A DNA stretch of 55,284 nt from Bacillota bacterium (lineage in GTDB: Bacteria > Bacillota > Clostridia > Saccharofermentanales > Fastidiosipilaceae): positions 1 to 55,284 of the forward strand of contig JAEWGG010000007.1 of the NCBI GenBank assembly GCA_023388435.1, written 5' to 3'. The position numbers were made by a program, and so were the translations under genes. The notes beneath the pieces were generated by a model. It saw only the letters and a list, made by a program, of their open reading frames with translations, was not told the DNA's origin and did no database searches. This document shows, piece by piece, positions 1-8,956 of the stretch. The stretch's first letter is position 1; each line of letters begins with the position of its first letter.

Positions 1-96
1 CTACACCTCCAATTCCTGGCCTATCACACGGCCCGCAGCAAGGGCCTGGATGTCGACCAGCCCCGCAATCTTGCGAAGTCCGTAACTGTGGAATAG
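1..96 (+). CDS. glmS: Glutamine--fructose-6-phosphate aminotransferase (isomerizing), C-terminal fragment
   Basis: Only the last 31 codons and the TAG stop are present; the gene enters from the left edge in frame 1. The end of the protein reads DVDQPRNLAKSVTVE, the highly conserved C-terminal tail of GlmS, which makes glucosamine-6-phosphate from fructose-6-phosphate and glutamine for peptidoglycan synthesis. The tail lies at the active site of the isomerase half in known structures. It is convergent with prmC, and the 84 bases between the two stops contain no clear terminator. The 5' part, including any glmS ribozyme leader, is outside the window. Confidence 0.9.
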   Translation, partial: LHLQFLAYHTARSKGLDVDQPRNLAKSVTVE

Positions 97-180
97 TTAA
101 GTTTTTGAACGGCTTGGACAGCAGCCCATAGCGCAGGTCCGTCTTGTGCAGGCTGCTGCGCTCACCTATTGAGACCCAAA

Positions 181-1212
181 TCAGGGGCCACAGTAGCGGA
201 GGCAGATGGCCCTATCCAGGCCCGAGAAATCCTGATAGCTGGCCTCCAGGTGGTAGTCCTGCCGGGCGCCGATAAGGGCCTCCAGAGCCTCCTTCTGGCG
301 TGCCCCGTGTTCCCAGATAAGCAGGGCCCCTGGTTCCCAGTAGTTCCGCCCCTCCTCCAGCAGGCGGCGGTAAAAAGCCAGACCAGCCTCCTCCGCGTAG
401 AGGGCCTGGCTGGGCTCATGGCCAGAGACCGCCTGGTCCAATTCAGGGTCACCTGGCGCTATATAGGGCGGATTGGAAAGGCCGAGCGCATAGCGCCGCC
501 GAATGGGGGGCCAGAGATCCGCCTCCCAGAGTTCCAGGCTCCCCCGCCCAGGCTCGAGACCGAGATTAGTCCGAGCGTAAGTCAGGGCGATGGGAGAGCA
601 ATCTGTTGCATCAATGTGAACAGCAGGCAGATCAGCCCCAGCCAGGATGTGCTGGCAGCTGATTGCGAGACAGCCCGAACCTGTGCAGGCATCGAGGACG
701 TTAAATGCGGCAGAATCCCGAAAACGAAACTGCAGGTCTGGCAGCTGCTCCTCAAGGACGCGCAAAAGCGTCTCCGTGTCCGGACGAGGGATGAGCACCC
801 CCGGCCCAACCCGATAGGACCGGTCCCAGAAATAGGACCAGCCGAGAATGTAGGCCAGAGGCTCCCCCTCCAGATAGCGCTCAAGTCCCTGCCTGAAGGC
901 CTCCCTGGCTGGACGCTCCAGCCTGTACTGAGCCAGCCAGAATCCCGGAGCTCCAGAACTCGGGGCCTCCTCCAGAGGCCAGTAGGCCTTCTCCTCCTGA
1001 CGATAAGAACTGGCGGCTAGGTAGAGTTGAAGCAGGTCCTCTCCCAACAGTTCCGCATCCTCCCCACAAGCTGTGGCCAGGTGGCTCAGCGCCCTCCGCC
1101 AGGCGGCGCGGCTGAGTCCTGCGTGAAGGGCATCCACGAGCTGCTGAGCCCTGGCTTTCACCTCCTCAAGCTGCCCCCCTCGCCCCTTGACTTCACTGGC
1201 GGTCCCAGTCAT
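181..1212 (-). CDS. prmC: Peptide chain release factor N5-glutamine methyltransferase (PrmC/HemK)
   Basis: PrmC methylates the glutamine of the GGQ motif of release factors with S-adenosylmethionine. The 343-residue protein has an N-terminal helical region, the linker typical of the family (PLAYILGWSYFW, then VLIPRPDTETLL near 138-150), a SAM-binding DACTGSGCLA near 174, and the catalytic NPPY at about 247-250. It is longer than the usual 280-300 residues, mostly at the N-terminus. The ATG at 1212 has a GAGGAGG ribosome binding site and lies inside the end of the DUF1385 gene (20-base overlap), so the two are translationally coupled. The pairing of a DUF1385 gene with prmC is common in Clostridia. 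Confidence 0.93.
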   Translation of the reverse strand: MTGTASEVKGRGGQLEEVKARAQQLVDALHAGLSRAAWRRALSHLATACGEDAELLGEDLLQLYLAASSYRQEEKAYWPLEEAPSSGAPGFWLAQYRLERPAREAFRQGLERYLEGEPLAYILGWSYFWDRSYRVGPGVLIPRPDTETLLRVLEEQLPDLQFRFRDSAAFNVLDACTGSGCLAISCQHILAGADLPAVHIDATDCSPIALTYARTNLGLEPGRGSLELWEADLWPPIRRRYALGLSNPPYIAPGDPELDQAVSGHEPSQALYAEEAGLAFYRRLLEEGRNYWEPGALLIWEHGARQKEALEALIGARQDYHLEASYQDFSGLDRAICLRYCGP

Positions 1213-2242
1213 CAGCCCCCTCCTCAGTCGGCAAGACGGCCTCCAGGGCCCGTATGGCCACGCGGATCTGCTCCTGCTCAGGTTCCTTCGTAGTCAGGCG
1301 CTGGAGCCAGAGGCCCGGGGCGGCCAGAATACGGCCACGGCGGCACTGGGCGTGGCGGCCAGAATAGCGCAGGACCTCATAGGATAGACCTGCCAGCAAG
1401 GGTATGAGCAGGAGGCGAATCAGGAGGTTCAGCCAGAGACCGTGCCAGCCGAGGACAGCGTAGAGCAGGGCGGCGACCAGCACAATAATGAACAGGAAGG
1501 AGGTCCCACAGCGGGGGTGAAAGCGCGATTGGGCCTGGACCTCCTCCACGGTGAGCGGACGCCCCGCCTCATAACAGGAGATCGTCTTGTGCTCCGCCCC
1601 GTGAAACTGCCACACACGGGCGATGTCCTTCTGCCGCGAGCAGAGCCAGAGGTAGCCGAGAAAAATCGCAATACGAATCAGGGCCTCGGCGAAGTTGCAG
1701 GCCAGACTCCAGGCCAGGCCGCCAGGGGCTGAGCCTCCTGGCAGGAGGCTCAGCAGGCCCTGCATCAGGAGATTGGGCAGGAGAAAAAAGACGGCGAGAC
1801 CAAGGGCCAGACTAAAACCCAGCAGGAGCAGTTCCAGTATGCGTCTGGCTGCCTTCTTGTCCCCGGCCCCAACCTTCCTATCCACGGTCTGACTGGGAGG
1901 GTCCGCGGTGATGAGCAGCTGCTCATCCTCAAAGACGGGGATCTGAGCCCGCTCAAGTGGGTCACCGCCAGGCGCACCCGTCCTTTTTTTTCCTGCATCC
2001 TCGGCAGCTTCTTGAATCTCTGCGGACCGGAACATGGCCCCGTAGCCAAGGCGCAGCTGGTCCCAGATGCGGACCATGCCCCGCAGCAGCCAATAGCGCT
2101 CAACACGGCGCTTGCGGGGCGCTTCCAGATATTCCAGGTGAATCTGGCCGTCTGGGAGCAGGCTCGCCAGCGCCCGCTTCTCTGGCCCGACCATCAGCAG
2201 GCCCTCGATCAGGGCCTGACCACCGATACTCGTTTTTTTCAT
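1193..2242 (-). CDS. DUF1385 family membrane protein (YqhQ-like)
   Basis: The N-terminus IGGQALIEGLLMVGPEK is the hallmark of the DUF1385/YqhQ family, whose biochemical role is not firmly known. The protein has 349 residues, with hydrophobic segments near 133-165, 172-200 and 247-290 and a conserved FHGAEHKTISCYE motif between them. A charged stretch (about 80-130) precedes the first membrane segment and looks lineage-specific. The ATG at 2242 has AGGAG eight bases upstream, and a promoter-like pair lies at 2318-2347. It overlaps prmC downstream. Confidence 0.88.
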   Translation of the reverse strand: MKKTSIGGQALIEGLLMVGPEKRALASLLPDGQIHLEYLEAPRKRRVERYWLLRGMVRIWDQLRLGYGAMFRSAEIQEAAEDAGKKRTGAPGGDPLERAQIPVFEDEQLLITADPPSQTVDRKVGAGDKKAARRILELLLLGFSLALGLAVFFLLPNLLMQGLLSLLPGGSAPGGLAWSLACNFAEALIRIAIFLGYLWLCSRQKDIARVWQFHGAEHKTISCYEAGRPLTVEEVQAQSRFHPRCGTSFLFIIVLVAALLYAVLGWHGLWLNLLIRLLLIPLLAGLSYEVLRYSGRHAQCRRGRILAAPGLWLQRLTTKEPEQEQIRVAIRALEAVLPTEEGADDWDRQ

Positions 2243-2317
2243 AGCTATTTTCTCCTGCTCCCTCCGCCCACAGTGTCAGCTTCCTCAAGCTGAAGCTGGG
2301 CCTGAACATCGCCGTCC

Positions 2318-2347
2318 ATTATGACAGAGCGGCACAGGTCGGGACAA
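2318..2347 (-). promoter_or_regulatory. Probable sigma-A promoter of the DUF1385-prmC operon
   Basis: On the minus strand a TTGTCC (-35, 2342-2347) is followed after 18 bases by CATAAT (-10, 2318-2323), about 75 bases ahead of the DUF1385 start codon. The match is fair rather than perfect and rests on sequence alone. Confidence 0.45.
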
Positions 2348-2387
2348 GGAGGATTCGGGAGAAAATAAAGGCGGCGAAGTTCCCGCT

Positions 2388-4883
2388 TCAACCAGGACTG
2401 CTCAGGGGCCCCAGTAAAGTCAGCCGATCAATGCTTGGAGCGGGCCGCTGATCATTGTAGAAAAGCAGGCGATTCACCCCCGCCTTCAGGGGCACATAGC
2501 CGTAGCTGATCCGCTGGACCTCCTCCCAGCTGGGGGAGGACACAGCCAGAACCCGCGGGGCCTGTTCATTGACCTGACAGTAGAGCAGGCGCTGCTCCTT
2601 GCTAAAGACTTCCAGATTCAGCATGTAGAGTCCATCCTCAGGGACCTCCAGCTGATAGCTGACACGGTTCTCCGCCCCAGCTCCGATGAAGCCTGCGACC
2701 TGTCCTTCTGATGCTGGGGCCCAGTCCTGAGGCCTGGCCTGGCCAGAAAACTGGCCCGCCTCCCCCTCAACATGGAAGTCCTGAACGGGGCCCAGGAAAC
2801 GGATCTGGGGATTCCAGGACACGAGGTCATAGTGGTCATTTTTGCCTGCCGAGACGGCAAAAATCAGGAAATCACCAGCCTCCAATACATAGTCTCGCCC
2901 GTAGCTCAGAGGCTCAGCGGACTGGGCGGGAATGTCCCAGGAGGCCAGACTGCCCTCCCGCTGGCTGCGGATCTCCGCCCGGCAGCCGTCTCCTCCGCCC
3001 AGATTGCGCTTCTGTATCTCTGCGCTCAGGTGGTAGCGCCCCGTCCGTGGGACGCGGAAGATACGCTGGGCCTCTTCCTCCCCACAGGGATGGGCCCAAT
3101 CAGCTCCGAGGCCGGCGTAGTCCGTCCGAAGGCCCCAGCGCTCTTTGTCCCCGTTCCAATAGCACATCTGAGTGTTCTGCCCATGGGCCAAGGCGTAGGT
3201 CCAGCCATCTGCCCCCATCCCCTGGCCGAAGGCCTCCTGAGCCGACCAGCTCGTGGCCAGACTGGCCTGGGCCTGGGCCTCCTCCTGGGCGTCCAGAGGC
3301 CGCAGGGCGCCAATAAAGGGTTGGACGCCTTCCAGACTCCGTCCGCTGTAGTCCAGCCCCCCATTGTCCTCTATGAGCTCCCCGGCCCCTGCCAGGGCCG
3401 AAGTGGAGAGGGGCCGATAGCCCAGGGGCGCAGCCAGCCCCCGTCCCGCTCGACCAGGATCCAGGAGCCCAGGTTCAGCGCGAAATCCCGCGGCGTCCGG
3501 GGGCTCCGACTTGGGATGGCGGCCAATGTACGCATTGTGGCTGAAATCACAGTCGGTCTCCCTATAGACATAAGCAAAATTTTCGCCCTCATTGATGAAA
3601 AGATTGTTGCGGAAGTGCACGCTGGAGCCCGCCACCCCATTTTCACGAGAAAAACTGGCCTCATTGCCAGGACCCACGTAAATGGTGTTGTTATAGACCT
3701 CAAAATTCGTGTTGATTCCAGAGAAGTGGAAGAGCTTACTCCGATCGTTCTGGCTGATGTTATATCGGATGATGCCGCGGTCATTGAAGTCTTTTTTCGG
3801 ATTGCTCCAGTTACAGATAAGCATGAAGCCACCCTCATTGTCGTGGCTGTAGTTATACTGGTAAACCGTCCGATTGCAGAGGCCATCACAGTCAAAAGCC
3901 TGGCCGTCCAGGTCGCCGCGGGTGAAGCAGACCTCATTATATTGAAAGAGCGCGTCATCTGAATTGATGCACCAGAGGCCGGCGCTCCAGGTCTTCGTCG
4001 CGCGGATGTGGCAGTCCTGGGCGTAGTTATGCTCCACCAGGGGGGACTGACATTCACAGACTACAGCCCCATCTCCCCCGATATCCCGCAGGTCGTTCCC
4101 CCGCACGACAACCCGTGTATTCGGCGTCCAGGGGCCGATGCCATCGACCCTGGAACCGCGGTTCATCCACTGGTTTCGAATAAAAATCCCATCGTAATCC
4201 ACATGCCAGATTCGGTTATTCTCAATCAGCAGATCGTCAAAGTAAGAGGGCCTGGCCCCTCCCGTCACCATGCAGATGATGCCCCCGTCCTCGTAGTAGC
4301 GGTCAGATACTCGGCCGTTGACATCGTGAATGTCCAAGTCTCGGAGGTAGATATGGCTCAGCCTTCCCGCATCCTGGTTCTCCACCCACAGAGCGCGCCT
4401 GGGCTCCGGCTTAGCCCCCCAATTACTGATGTCCAAGTCGGAGATTTCCCAGTAGGACTGGTTGTACAGACGCAGGGCCTCCTGGACCTGGCCCTCCCCT
4501 CGGAGCTGGGGCTTGGCGCCCTCGCCATAGCTCGTCATGACGATGGGCCTGGCCTCCTCCCCGGAGCCCTTGGGCCAGAGCTGCCCCAGGAAAACGGAGC
4601 CCCGCTTTAGATAGATATGGTCTCCTGGACCAAAAGTCCGCCGATTGAGCATTTCCAGGCTCCGCCAGGCCTCAGACTCAGACTGGCCACTATGGCTGTC
4701 ATCTCCACCCACGCTGTCCACGTAATAAGATTGGCCAGTCTGTCCTGCTTCCTCCGCCCGCAACTGCCAGCCCCCTCCTCCCGGCAGCCAGCAGGGCAGG
4801 ACGAGACTGAGACCCAGAAGTAGGGGAAGGAACTTTTTGCCCCTGGGCTGCCGCAGCCAAGAGCTCCCGTGTAAGCAGTTCAT
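2388..4883 (-). CDS. Secreted right-handed beta-helix protein with C-terminal carbohydrate-binding-type modules
   Basis: The product is an exported 831-residue protein. A Lys/Arg-rich start and a hydrophobic stretch (about 17-35) form a signal peptide. The mature part opens with YYVDSVGGDDSHSG, the usual entrance of parallel beta-helix proteins, and continues to about 450 with repeating short strands rich in Asn and Asp. Two beta-sandwich-like regions follow (about 540-680 and 690-831); the last resembles CBM6/CBM35 modules (GAGAENRVSYQLEVPEDGLY). The likely role is cleavage or binding of a polysaccharide outside the cell, but I cannot assign a lyase or hydrolase family. The ATG at 4883 has a perfect AAGGAGG seven bases upstream; an upstream in-frame start at 4946 would overlap the permease and lacks such a site. 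It follows two sugar permease genes. Confidence 0.8.
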   Translation of the reverse strand: MNCLHGSSWLRQPRGKKFLPLLLGLSLVLPCWLPGGGGWQLRAEEAGQTGQSYYVDSVGGDDSHSGQSESEAWRSLEMLNRRTFGPGDHIYLKRGSVFLGQLWPKGSGEEARPIVMTSYGEGAKPQLRGEGQVQEALRLYNQSYWEISDLDISNWGAKPEPRRALWVENQDAGRLSHIYLRDLDIHDVNGRVSDRYYEDGGIICMVTGGARPSYFDDLLIENNRIWHVDYDGIFIRNQWMNRGSRVDGIGPWTPNTRVVVRGNDLRDIGGDGAVVCECQSPLVEHNYAQDCHIRATKTWSAGLWCINSDDALFQYNEVCFTRGDLDGQAFDCDGLCNRTVYQYNYSHDNEGGFMLICNWSNPKKDFNDRGIIRYNISQNDRSKLFHFSGINTNFEVYNNTIYVGPGNEASFSRENGVAGSSVHFRNNLFINEGENFAYVYRETDCDFSHNAYIGRHPKSEPPDAAGFRAEPGLLDPGRAGRGLAAPLGYRPLSTSALAGAGELIEDNGGLDYSGRSLEGVQPFIGALRPLDAQEEAQAQASLATSWSAQEAFGQGMGADGWTYALAHGQNTQMCYWNGDKERWGLRTDYAGLGADWAHPCGEEEAQRIFRVPRTGRYHLSAEIQKRNLGGGDGCRAEIRSQREGSLASWDIPAQSAEPLSYGRDYVLEAGDFLIFAVSAGKNDHYDLVSWNPQIRFLGPVQDFHVEGEAGQFSGQARPQDWAPASEGQVAGFIGAGAENRVSYQLEVPEDGLYMLNLEVFSKEQRLLYCQVNEQAPRVLAVSSPSWEEVQRISYGYVPLKAGVNRLLFYNDQRPAPSIDRLTLLGPLSSPG

Positions 4884-4920
4884 ACGCGCCTCCTTCAGCT
4901 TTGCTGCCGTTGCGGACGAC

Positions 4921-6267
4921 TCAGCCCTTGATGCCCGCGCTGGCAATGTTCTCCTTAATCTGTCGTGAAAAGACCAGGGTCAGTAAGAGCACGGGCAGAA
5001 TCGTCAGCACCGAGAGTCCCATGATGAAATTGGGCTTGACGCTGCTGATTTTAGAAATGTTATAGAGGGCCACATTGAGGGTCCAGAGTTCCTGCCTCTC
5101 GCTGACCATCCAGGCCCAGAAGAAGTCATTCCAGTTGGACAGGAAGGTCTGGAGGGCGATGACCGCAATAATCGGTTTGGACAAGGGCAGGCAGATGCGC
5201 ACAAAGAGATAAAAACTCGAGGCCCCATCAATTTTTGCCGCCTCAAAAAGACTCTCGGGGAGGTGATCAAAGAAGCCTTTATAGAGATAGACAAAAAAGC
5301 CGTAGGGCAGGAGGTGAGGCAGAAGCAGGGCCCCGTAGTTGTTGTAGAGCCCCAGGTGACGGAACATGGTCAGCTGGGGGATCATCACCGCGACGAAGGG
5401 AATCATGGTCGTGCCGAGGAAGAAGAGCAGGAGGCGGTTGGCGGCCCGCCTGGAGAGCAGGCGCGAGAGGGGGAAGGCCGTCAGGGCGCAGAGGCAGACC
5501 TGGCAGACTATGGCCCAGCCGATGACGAGGACGGTGTTGAAGATGAAAATCAGGAAACTGTAGCGGCTGATGAGAGGATTGTCCGCGTAGAGGAAACTTG
5601 GGAGCTGAAAATAATATTTAAAGCTCTCCAGGAGCAGCCAGTTATTGGTCTTGACCTGAATCCGCTCCAACTTGCCGCGGAGTACAAACTTCTCCTGCAT
5701 GGCCCTGCTGAGCTCCCGCCCCAGCTGGCCCGCCTCATGGTAGGCCCGGTCTGAAGTCAGGTTCCCGCCCTCTGGCATGAAGCGGTATCCCATTTTCTGG
5801 ACAGCTCTTGAGACCCGCTCAGGCTTTTCCAGCATACGCTGGTTGATGGCCACGCCCTTATATGCCCCCTGGTCCTTCTCAAGGTCGATCAGGGCGCGGT
5901 GGGCCCGGGCCTCATAGATAAGACGACCATCCCGCAGAGCCTGGAAGCGCAGGGCAAAAATCGAGGCCTTGGGCTGCTCATAGATACTGCCCAGAAAGAG
6001 CTTGACCTGGTCCTGCTGTAAGATGGGCAGCAGTTCCTCATCCGTGAGTCCAGCTAAGTCTGAGTAGTCCAGCGTATAGCTCAGCTCCTGGGCCTGGTCA
6101 GGGAGCAGGCGCGGCGGGCTGTCGTAGATTTTTGCCGAATCCTTCATCGCATTGGCCGCAATATAAAACAGGGGATACAGGATCAGCAGGGCAAAGATCA
6201 GAGATAGCAGACAGGCCACCAGGTTAAAGGGGCTCAGGCTTCGGGGACGCTTGCGTACTGTGCTCAT
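4921..6267 (-). CDS. Carbohydrate ABC transporter permease, MalG-like (CUT1), with large extracytoplasmic insertion
   Basis: This is the second permease of a CUT1 sugar importer. The EAA loop that docks the ATPase is visible as ESLFEAAKIDGASS at about 335-350, followed by PLSKPIIAVIAL and SNWNDFFWAWM. Membrane segments lie near 17-38, 238-262, 275-300, 310-330, 360-385 and 415-435. At 448 residues it is about 150 longer than usual MalG proteins because residues 45-230, between the first two membrane segments, form a large hydrophilic domain. The start ATG follows AGGAGG and lies 12 bases after the stop of the first permease. No ATPase gene is in the window; CUT1 importers of Bacillota often share one encoded elsewhere (MsmX type). 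Confidence 0.88.
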   Translation of the reverse strand: MSTVRKRPRSLSPFNLVACLLSLIFALLILYPLFYIAANAMKDSAKIYDSPPRLLPDQAQELSYTLDYSDLAGLTDEELLPILQQDQVKLFLGSIYEQPKASIFALRFQALRDGRLIYEARAHRALIDLEKDQGAYKGVAINQRMLEKPERVSRAVQKMGYRFMPEGGNLTSDRAYHEAGQLGRELSRAMQEKFVLRGKLERIQVKTNNWLLLESFKYYFQLPSFLYADNPLISRYSFLIFIFNTVLVIGWAIVCQVCLCALTAFPLSRLLSRRAANRLLLFFLGTTMIPFVAVMIPQLTMFRHLGLYNNYGALLLPHLLPYGFFVYLYKGFFDHLPESLFEAAKIDGASSFYLFVRICLPLSKPIIAVIALQTFLSNWNDFFWAWMVSERQELWTLNVALYNISKISSVKPNFIMGLSVLTILPVLLLTLVFSRQIKENIASAGIKG

Positions 6268-6279
6268 GCCTCTTCCCTC

Positions 6280-7188
6280 CTAGTCCCGTTCCTGGCGGTC
6301 CAGCTTCATCTGGAGCAGGGTGAGCAGGGCGATAATGACGAAGAGTGTCACGGCAGCGGCCGTGGACTTGCCATAGCTCAGGTCCTTATAGACGGCGTTA
6401 TAGATGTAAATGCCCATGGTGGTCGAGGCTCCGGAGGGACCGCCGCTGGTAAACTGATAGGGCAGGTCCAGGAGCTGCATCGTCGCAATGCAGCTGAGAA
6501 CTAACTGGATGACAATGATGAAGCGGATGTTGGGAAGGACGATGTGCCAGATACGCCGAAAGCCCGTGCAGCCGTCCAGGGCCGCCGCCTCACTGATATC
6601 GCGGGGGATGCCGGCGATTGCGGTCATATAGAGGAGAACGGCCACGCCGCCGCCCACAATGCCGGGAAAGACGATGCAGAACTTCGTCAGCGCCGGATTG
6701 CTGAGCCAGAGCTGGGCACTGCCGCCAAAAAAGCGAAAGATCTGATTGGCCAGACCATAATCCGGATTCCAGATCCACTTCCATATGATGACGTTGACCG
6801 ACATGGGAATCAGACTGGTGATGAGGTAAATTGTGGTCACCAGGCGCCTGCTGCGACGTAGACCATCCAGGAGCAGGGCCTGGAGCAGGGGCATCCAGAA
6901 GACCAGGAGGAGGGTCAGGGCGAGAAAGCTGAAGGTGTTGCCCCAGGCCTCCCAATAAAATTTAGTCTGAAAGAGGCTGCGATAATTCTCCAAGCCGATA
7001 AAGCGGCCTGGCGGATTGATGGCGTCATAATGGTAGAAGGACATGTAAAAGGCCTTCGCAATGGGATAGTAGCGTAGCCAGACGGTCATCAGGATCCCCG
7101 GCAGCAAGAAGGCCAGGGCGCTGGCCCAGGAGTGCTTGAGACCAGCGGAGCGCCTCCGCAGAGCGAGCTGGGCTTGTGGCTGGGACAT
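6280..7188 (-). CDS. Carbohydrate ABC transporter permease, MalF-like (CUT1)
   Basis: The first permease of the importer, 302 residues, has six predicted membrane segments and the EAA loop ISEAAALDGCTGFRRIWHIV at about 200-220, then PNIRFIIVIQL. A strong GGGAGGAG lies just ahead of ATG 7188. It is the first gene of the minus-strand unit permease-permease-beta-helix protein and is divergent from the binding-protein gene. Together these proteins probably import an oligosaccharide released outside the cell; the substrate cannot be read from the sequence. Confidence 0.9.
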   Translation of the reverse strand: MSQPQAQLALRRRSAGLKHSWASALAFLLPGILMTVWLRYYPIAKAFYMSFYHYDAINPPGRFIGLENYRSLFQTKFYWEAWGNTFSFLALTLLLVFWMPLLQALLLDGLRRSRRLVTTIYLITSLIPMSVNVIIWKWIWNPDYGLANQIFRFFGGSAQLWLSNPALTKFCIVFPGIVGGGVAVLLYMTAIAGIPRDISEAAALDGCTGFRRIWHIVLPNIRFIIVIQLVLSCIATMQLLDLPYQFTSGGPSGASTTMGIYIYNAVYKDLSYGKSTAAAVTLFVIIALLTLLQMKLDRQERD

Positions 7189-7218
7189 GGAACTCCTCCC
7201 TCTTCTTTCGACTTACTT

Positions 7219-7230
7219 ACACTATAGTGT
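7219..7230. promoter_or_regulatory. 12-base perfect palindrome in the divergent sugar-transport promoter region
   Basis: ACACTATAGTGT is a perfect palindrome 31 bases upstream of the permease start codon. Read on the minus strand its centre (TATAGT) could also be the -10 element of the permease operon, so it may be a promoter element, an operator or both. There is no good -35 at the expected distance, as expected for an activator-dependent promoter. Confidence 0.35.
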
Positions 7231-7345
7231 GTCTGCGAGGGCCCGCCCCCGCACTGTGCCAAGAAAAAGGTGTCAATTATTAAGGACTTCAGCTCCCTCC
7301 TTAAATATGCGCACTTTTCTGTGTAAATCGAGGTCTAAATCCCGA

Positions 7346-7389
7346 ATTCAGAGCCCCTATACTGGGCATATAGACCAAGATTCAGAGCC
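7346..7389 (+). promoter_or_regulatory. Direct repeats upstream of the sugar-binding lipoprotein gene
   Basis: The ten bases ATTCAGAGCC occur at 7346-7355 and again at 7380-7389, 34 bases apart. TATACT (7358-7363) and TATAGA (7369-7374) lie between them and are candidate -10 elements for the gene starting at 7443. Direct repeats fit binding of an AraC-type response regulator such as the one at 10916-12508. This is inference from position and repetition only. Confidence 0.35.
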
Positions 7390-7442
7390 TGAACTTGGGA
7401 CCCATTCTTCAATGGATAGAATTATCAGCCAGGAGGAAGCAA

Positions 7443-8795
7443 ATGAAGAAGCGAATTCTCTCTAGTGTGCTGGCCCTGTCGATGCTCTTTGGCGTCGCAG
7501 CCTGTTCCAGCCAGACAGCAGACAATCCGAACACGACATCTAAAGGCGCGGAGGCCCAGAAAGACCAGAATCAGACCGAACAGGTTGAGCTGACCAACTG
7601 GACGACCTCAACCTACATGACCGACTTCCAGAAGTCCCTGGATGAAGAGTTCATGAAGCTGCACCCGAATATTAAGATCAACAACGTGGTCAAGGAGGGC
7701 GACCCTGGCAACGACTTCTACGCTGCCGTGGCCGCAGGCAATGCCCCTGACTTCGTCAAGGCCTCTTTCTCCGTGATGGACAAGTATATGGAGGCGGGCA
7801 TTCTGGAACCGCTGAACAGCTACTTCGATGCCTGGGAGGACAAGGGGGCCTTCGACCCCGTCTACACCGAACGCTTCACCAAGGATGGTAAGCTCCAGGG
7901 CCTGGTGAGTTGGAGCGCCGCCTTCTACCTGGGTTACAACAAGCCGCTCTTCGAGCAGGCCGGCATCAAGGAAGCACCGAAAAACTGGGAGGAGCTCCTC
8001 GCCGACGCCAAGAAACTGAGCAAGCCCGAACAGCAGCAGATCGGCTTTTCCACGCTGACCGCTGAGTGGACGGAGTGGTACTTCCAGTACTTTGTCTGGC
8101 AGGCCGGCGGCGACCTCGCCAAGGAGGACAAGGACGGCAAGCTGACGTTGACATTTACGGATCCTGCAGTCATCAAGGCCGGCGAATTCTATAAGAAGCT
8201 GAAACAGGAGGGCGTCTTGCAGTCCGACCTGACCCTGAAGTTCAGCGACATTCAGGACCTCTTCGCCCAGGGCAAGATTGCCATGATGCCCTTCGCTGGC
8301 GACTGGGTCTCAATCATGGTCTCCAAGGGCATGAAGCCTGAGGACATCGGCCTGGCCCTGCTCCCTGCGGGTCCCAGTGGCAAGAGCGTCACCACCGACC
8401 TGGGTCAGTGCTACGTGATCAACGCGAAGACCAGCCAGGCCAAGAAGGACGCGGCCTGGGAATACATCAAGTTCATGCTGTCCAAGGGCACACTGGAAAA
8501 GACCGCCAAGAACATGGACGAGACGGGTGGCGTCAACCCCATGATCTTCTCCCGCACGGACTTCAATCTCAGTGACTACACCCAGATGCCCAAGGAGTGG
8601 GAGTCCGTAATTGAGGCCTCGAAGGGCGGCCGCCTCGAATTCCCGGGCAAGGGCCTCGTGGGTTCCTACGTTGACCGCGCGGTACAAAACATCCTGACCA
8701 ATCCCAATGTGGATGTGCAAAAGGAGTTCCAGACCGCCCAGGACAACGCCCAGCAGGAAGTGGTCAACGCGTACAATGCCAAACTGGGCAAATAA
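7443..8795 (+). CDS. Extracellular solute-binding lipoprotein of the CUT1 sugar importer
   Basis: The 450-residue protein starts MKKRILSS with a lipoprotein signal ending in the lipobox VAACSS (Cys about 21), so it should be lipid-anchored outside the membrane and deliver sugar to the two permeases. The mature part is a family 1 binding protein: a NWTTS opening strand, VVKEGDPGNDFYAAVAAGNAPD, and DLGQCYVINAKTSQAKKDAAWEYIKFM near the C-terminus. ATG 7443 is preceded by AGGAGG at 7432-7437; an in-frame ATG 48 bases earlier lacks a signal sequence and is rejected. A terminator follows, so it is probably transcribed alone. Confidence 0.93.
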   Translation: MKKRILSSVLALSMLFGVAACSSQTADNPNTTSKGAEAQKDQNQTEQVELTNWTTSTYMTDFQKSLDEEFMKLHPNIKINNVVKEGDPGNDFYAAVAAGNAPDFVKASFSVMDKYMEAGILEPLNSYFDAWEDKGAFDPVYTERFTKDGKLQGLVSWSAAFYLGYNKPLFEQAGIKEAPKNWEELLADAKKLSKPEQQQIGFSTLTAEWTEWYFQYFVWQAGGDLAKEDKDGKLTLTFTDPAVIKAGEFYKKLKQEGVLQSDLTLKFSDIQDLFAQGKIAMMPFAGDWVSIMVSKGMKPEDIGLALLPAGPSGKSVTTDLGQCYVINAKTSQAKKDAAWEYIKFMLSKGTLEKTAKNMDETGGVNPMIFSRTDFNLSDYTQMPKEWESVIEASKGGRLEFPGKGLVGSYVDRAVQNILTNPNVDVQKEFQTAQDNAQQEVVNAYNAKLGK

Positions 8796-8835
8796 GTAGC
8801 GTCACCGCCCGCTGTAGGAAGATCCTGATTATCTT

Positions 8836-8873
8836 GAAGGGGCTGACCCAGAACCTGGGGCAGCCCCTTTTTT
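8836..8873 (+). terminator. Rho-independent terminator after the binding-protein gene
   Basis: The arms AAGGGGCTG and CAGCCCCTT, extended inward by CCC/GGG, form a stable hairpin followed by a run of six T. It separates the lipoprotein gene from the sensor kinase gene. Confidence 0.9.
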
Positions 8874-8910
8874 GTACAGCTGCCAGCCTGGGGAAAGTCC
8901 CGGCCTGGGT

Positions 8911-8916
8911 TATACT
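8911..8916 (+). promoter_or_regulatory. Candidate -10 element for the sensor kinase/response regulator operon
   Basis: TATACT lies 41-46 bases ahead of the proposed kinase start. No convincing -35 hexamer is found at 16-18 bases upstream, so the call is tentative. Confidence 0.3.
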
Positions 8917-8956
8917 TATTAGGCAGTTTTAACGCGTGTCAGGAGGCCTGAAAAAC

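Noticed and set aside
97..180. Terminator between glmS and prmC
   Set aside because: AGCAGCC and GGCTGCT can pair across a long loop, but there is no T run on either strand at the right place.
2772..3962. Long plus-strand open frame of 396 codons
   Set aside because: It is antisense to the beta-helix gene, has no family motif or ribosome binding site, and follows from codon bias in GC-rich DNA.
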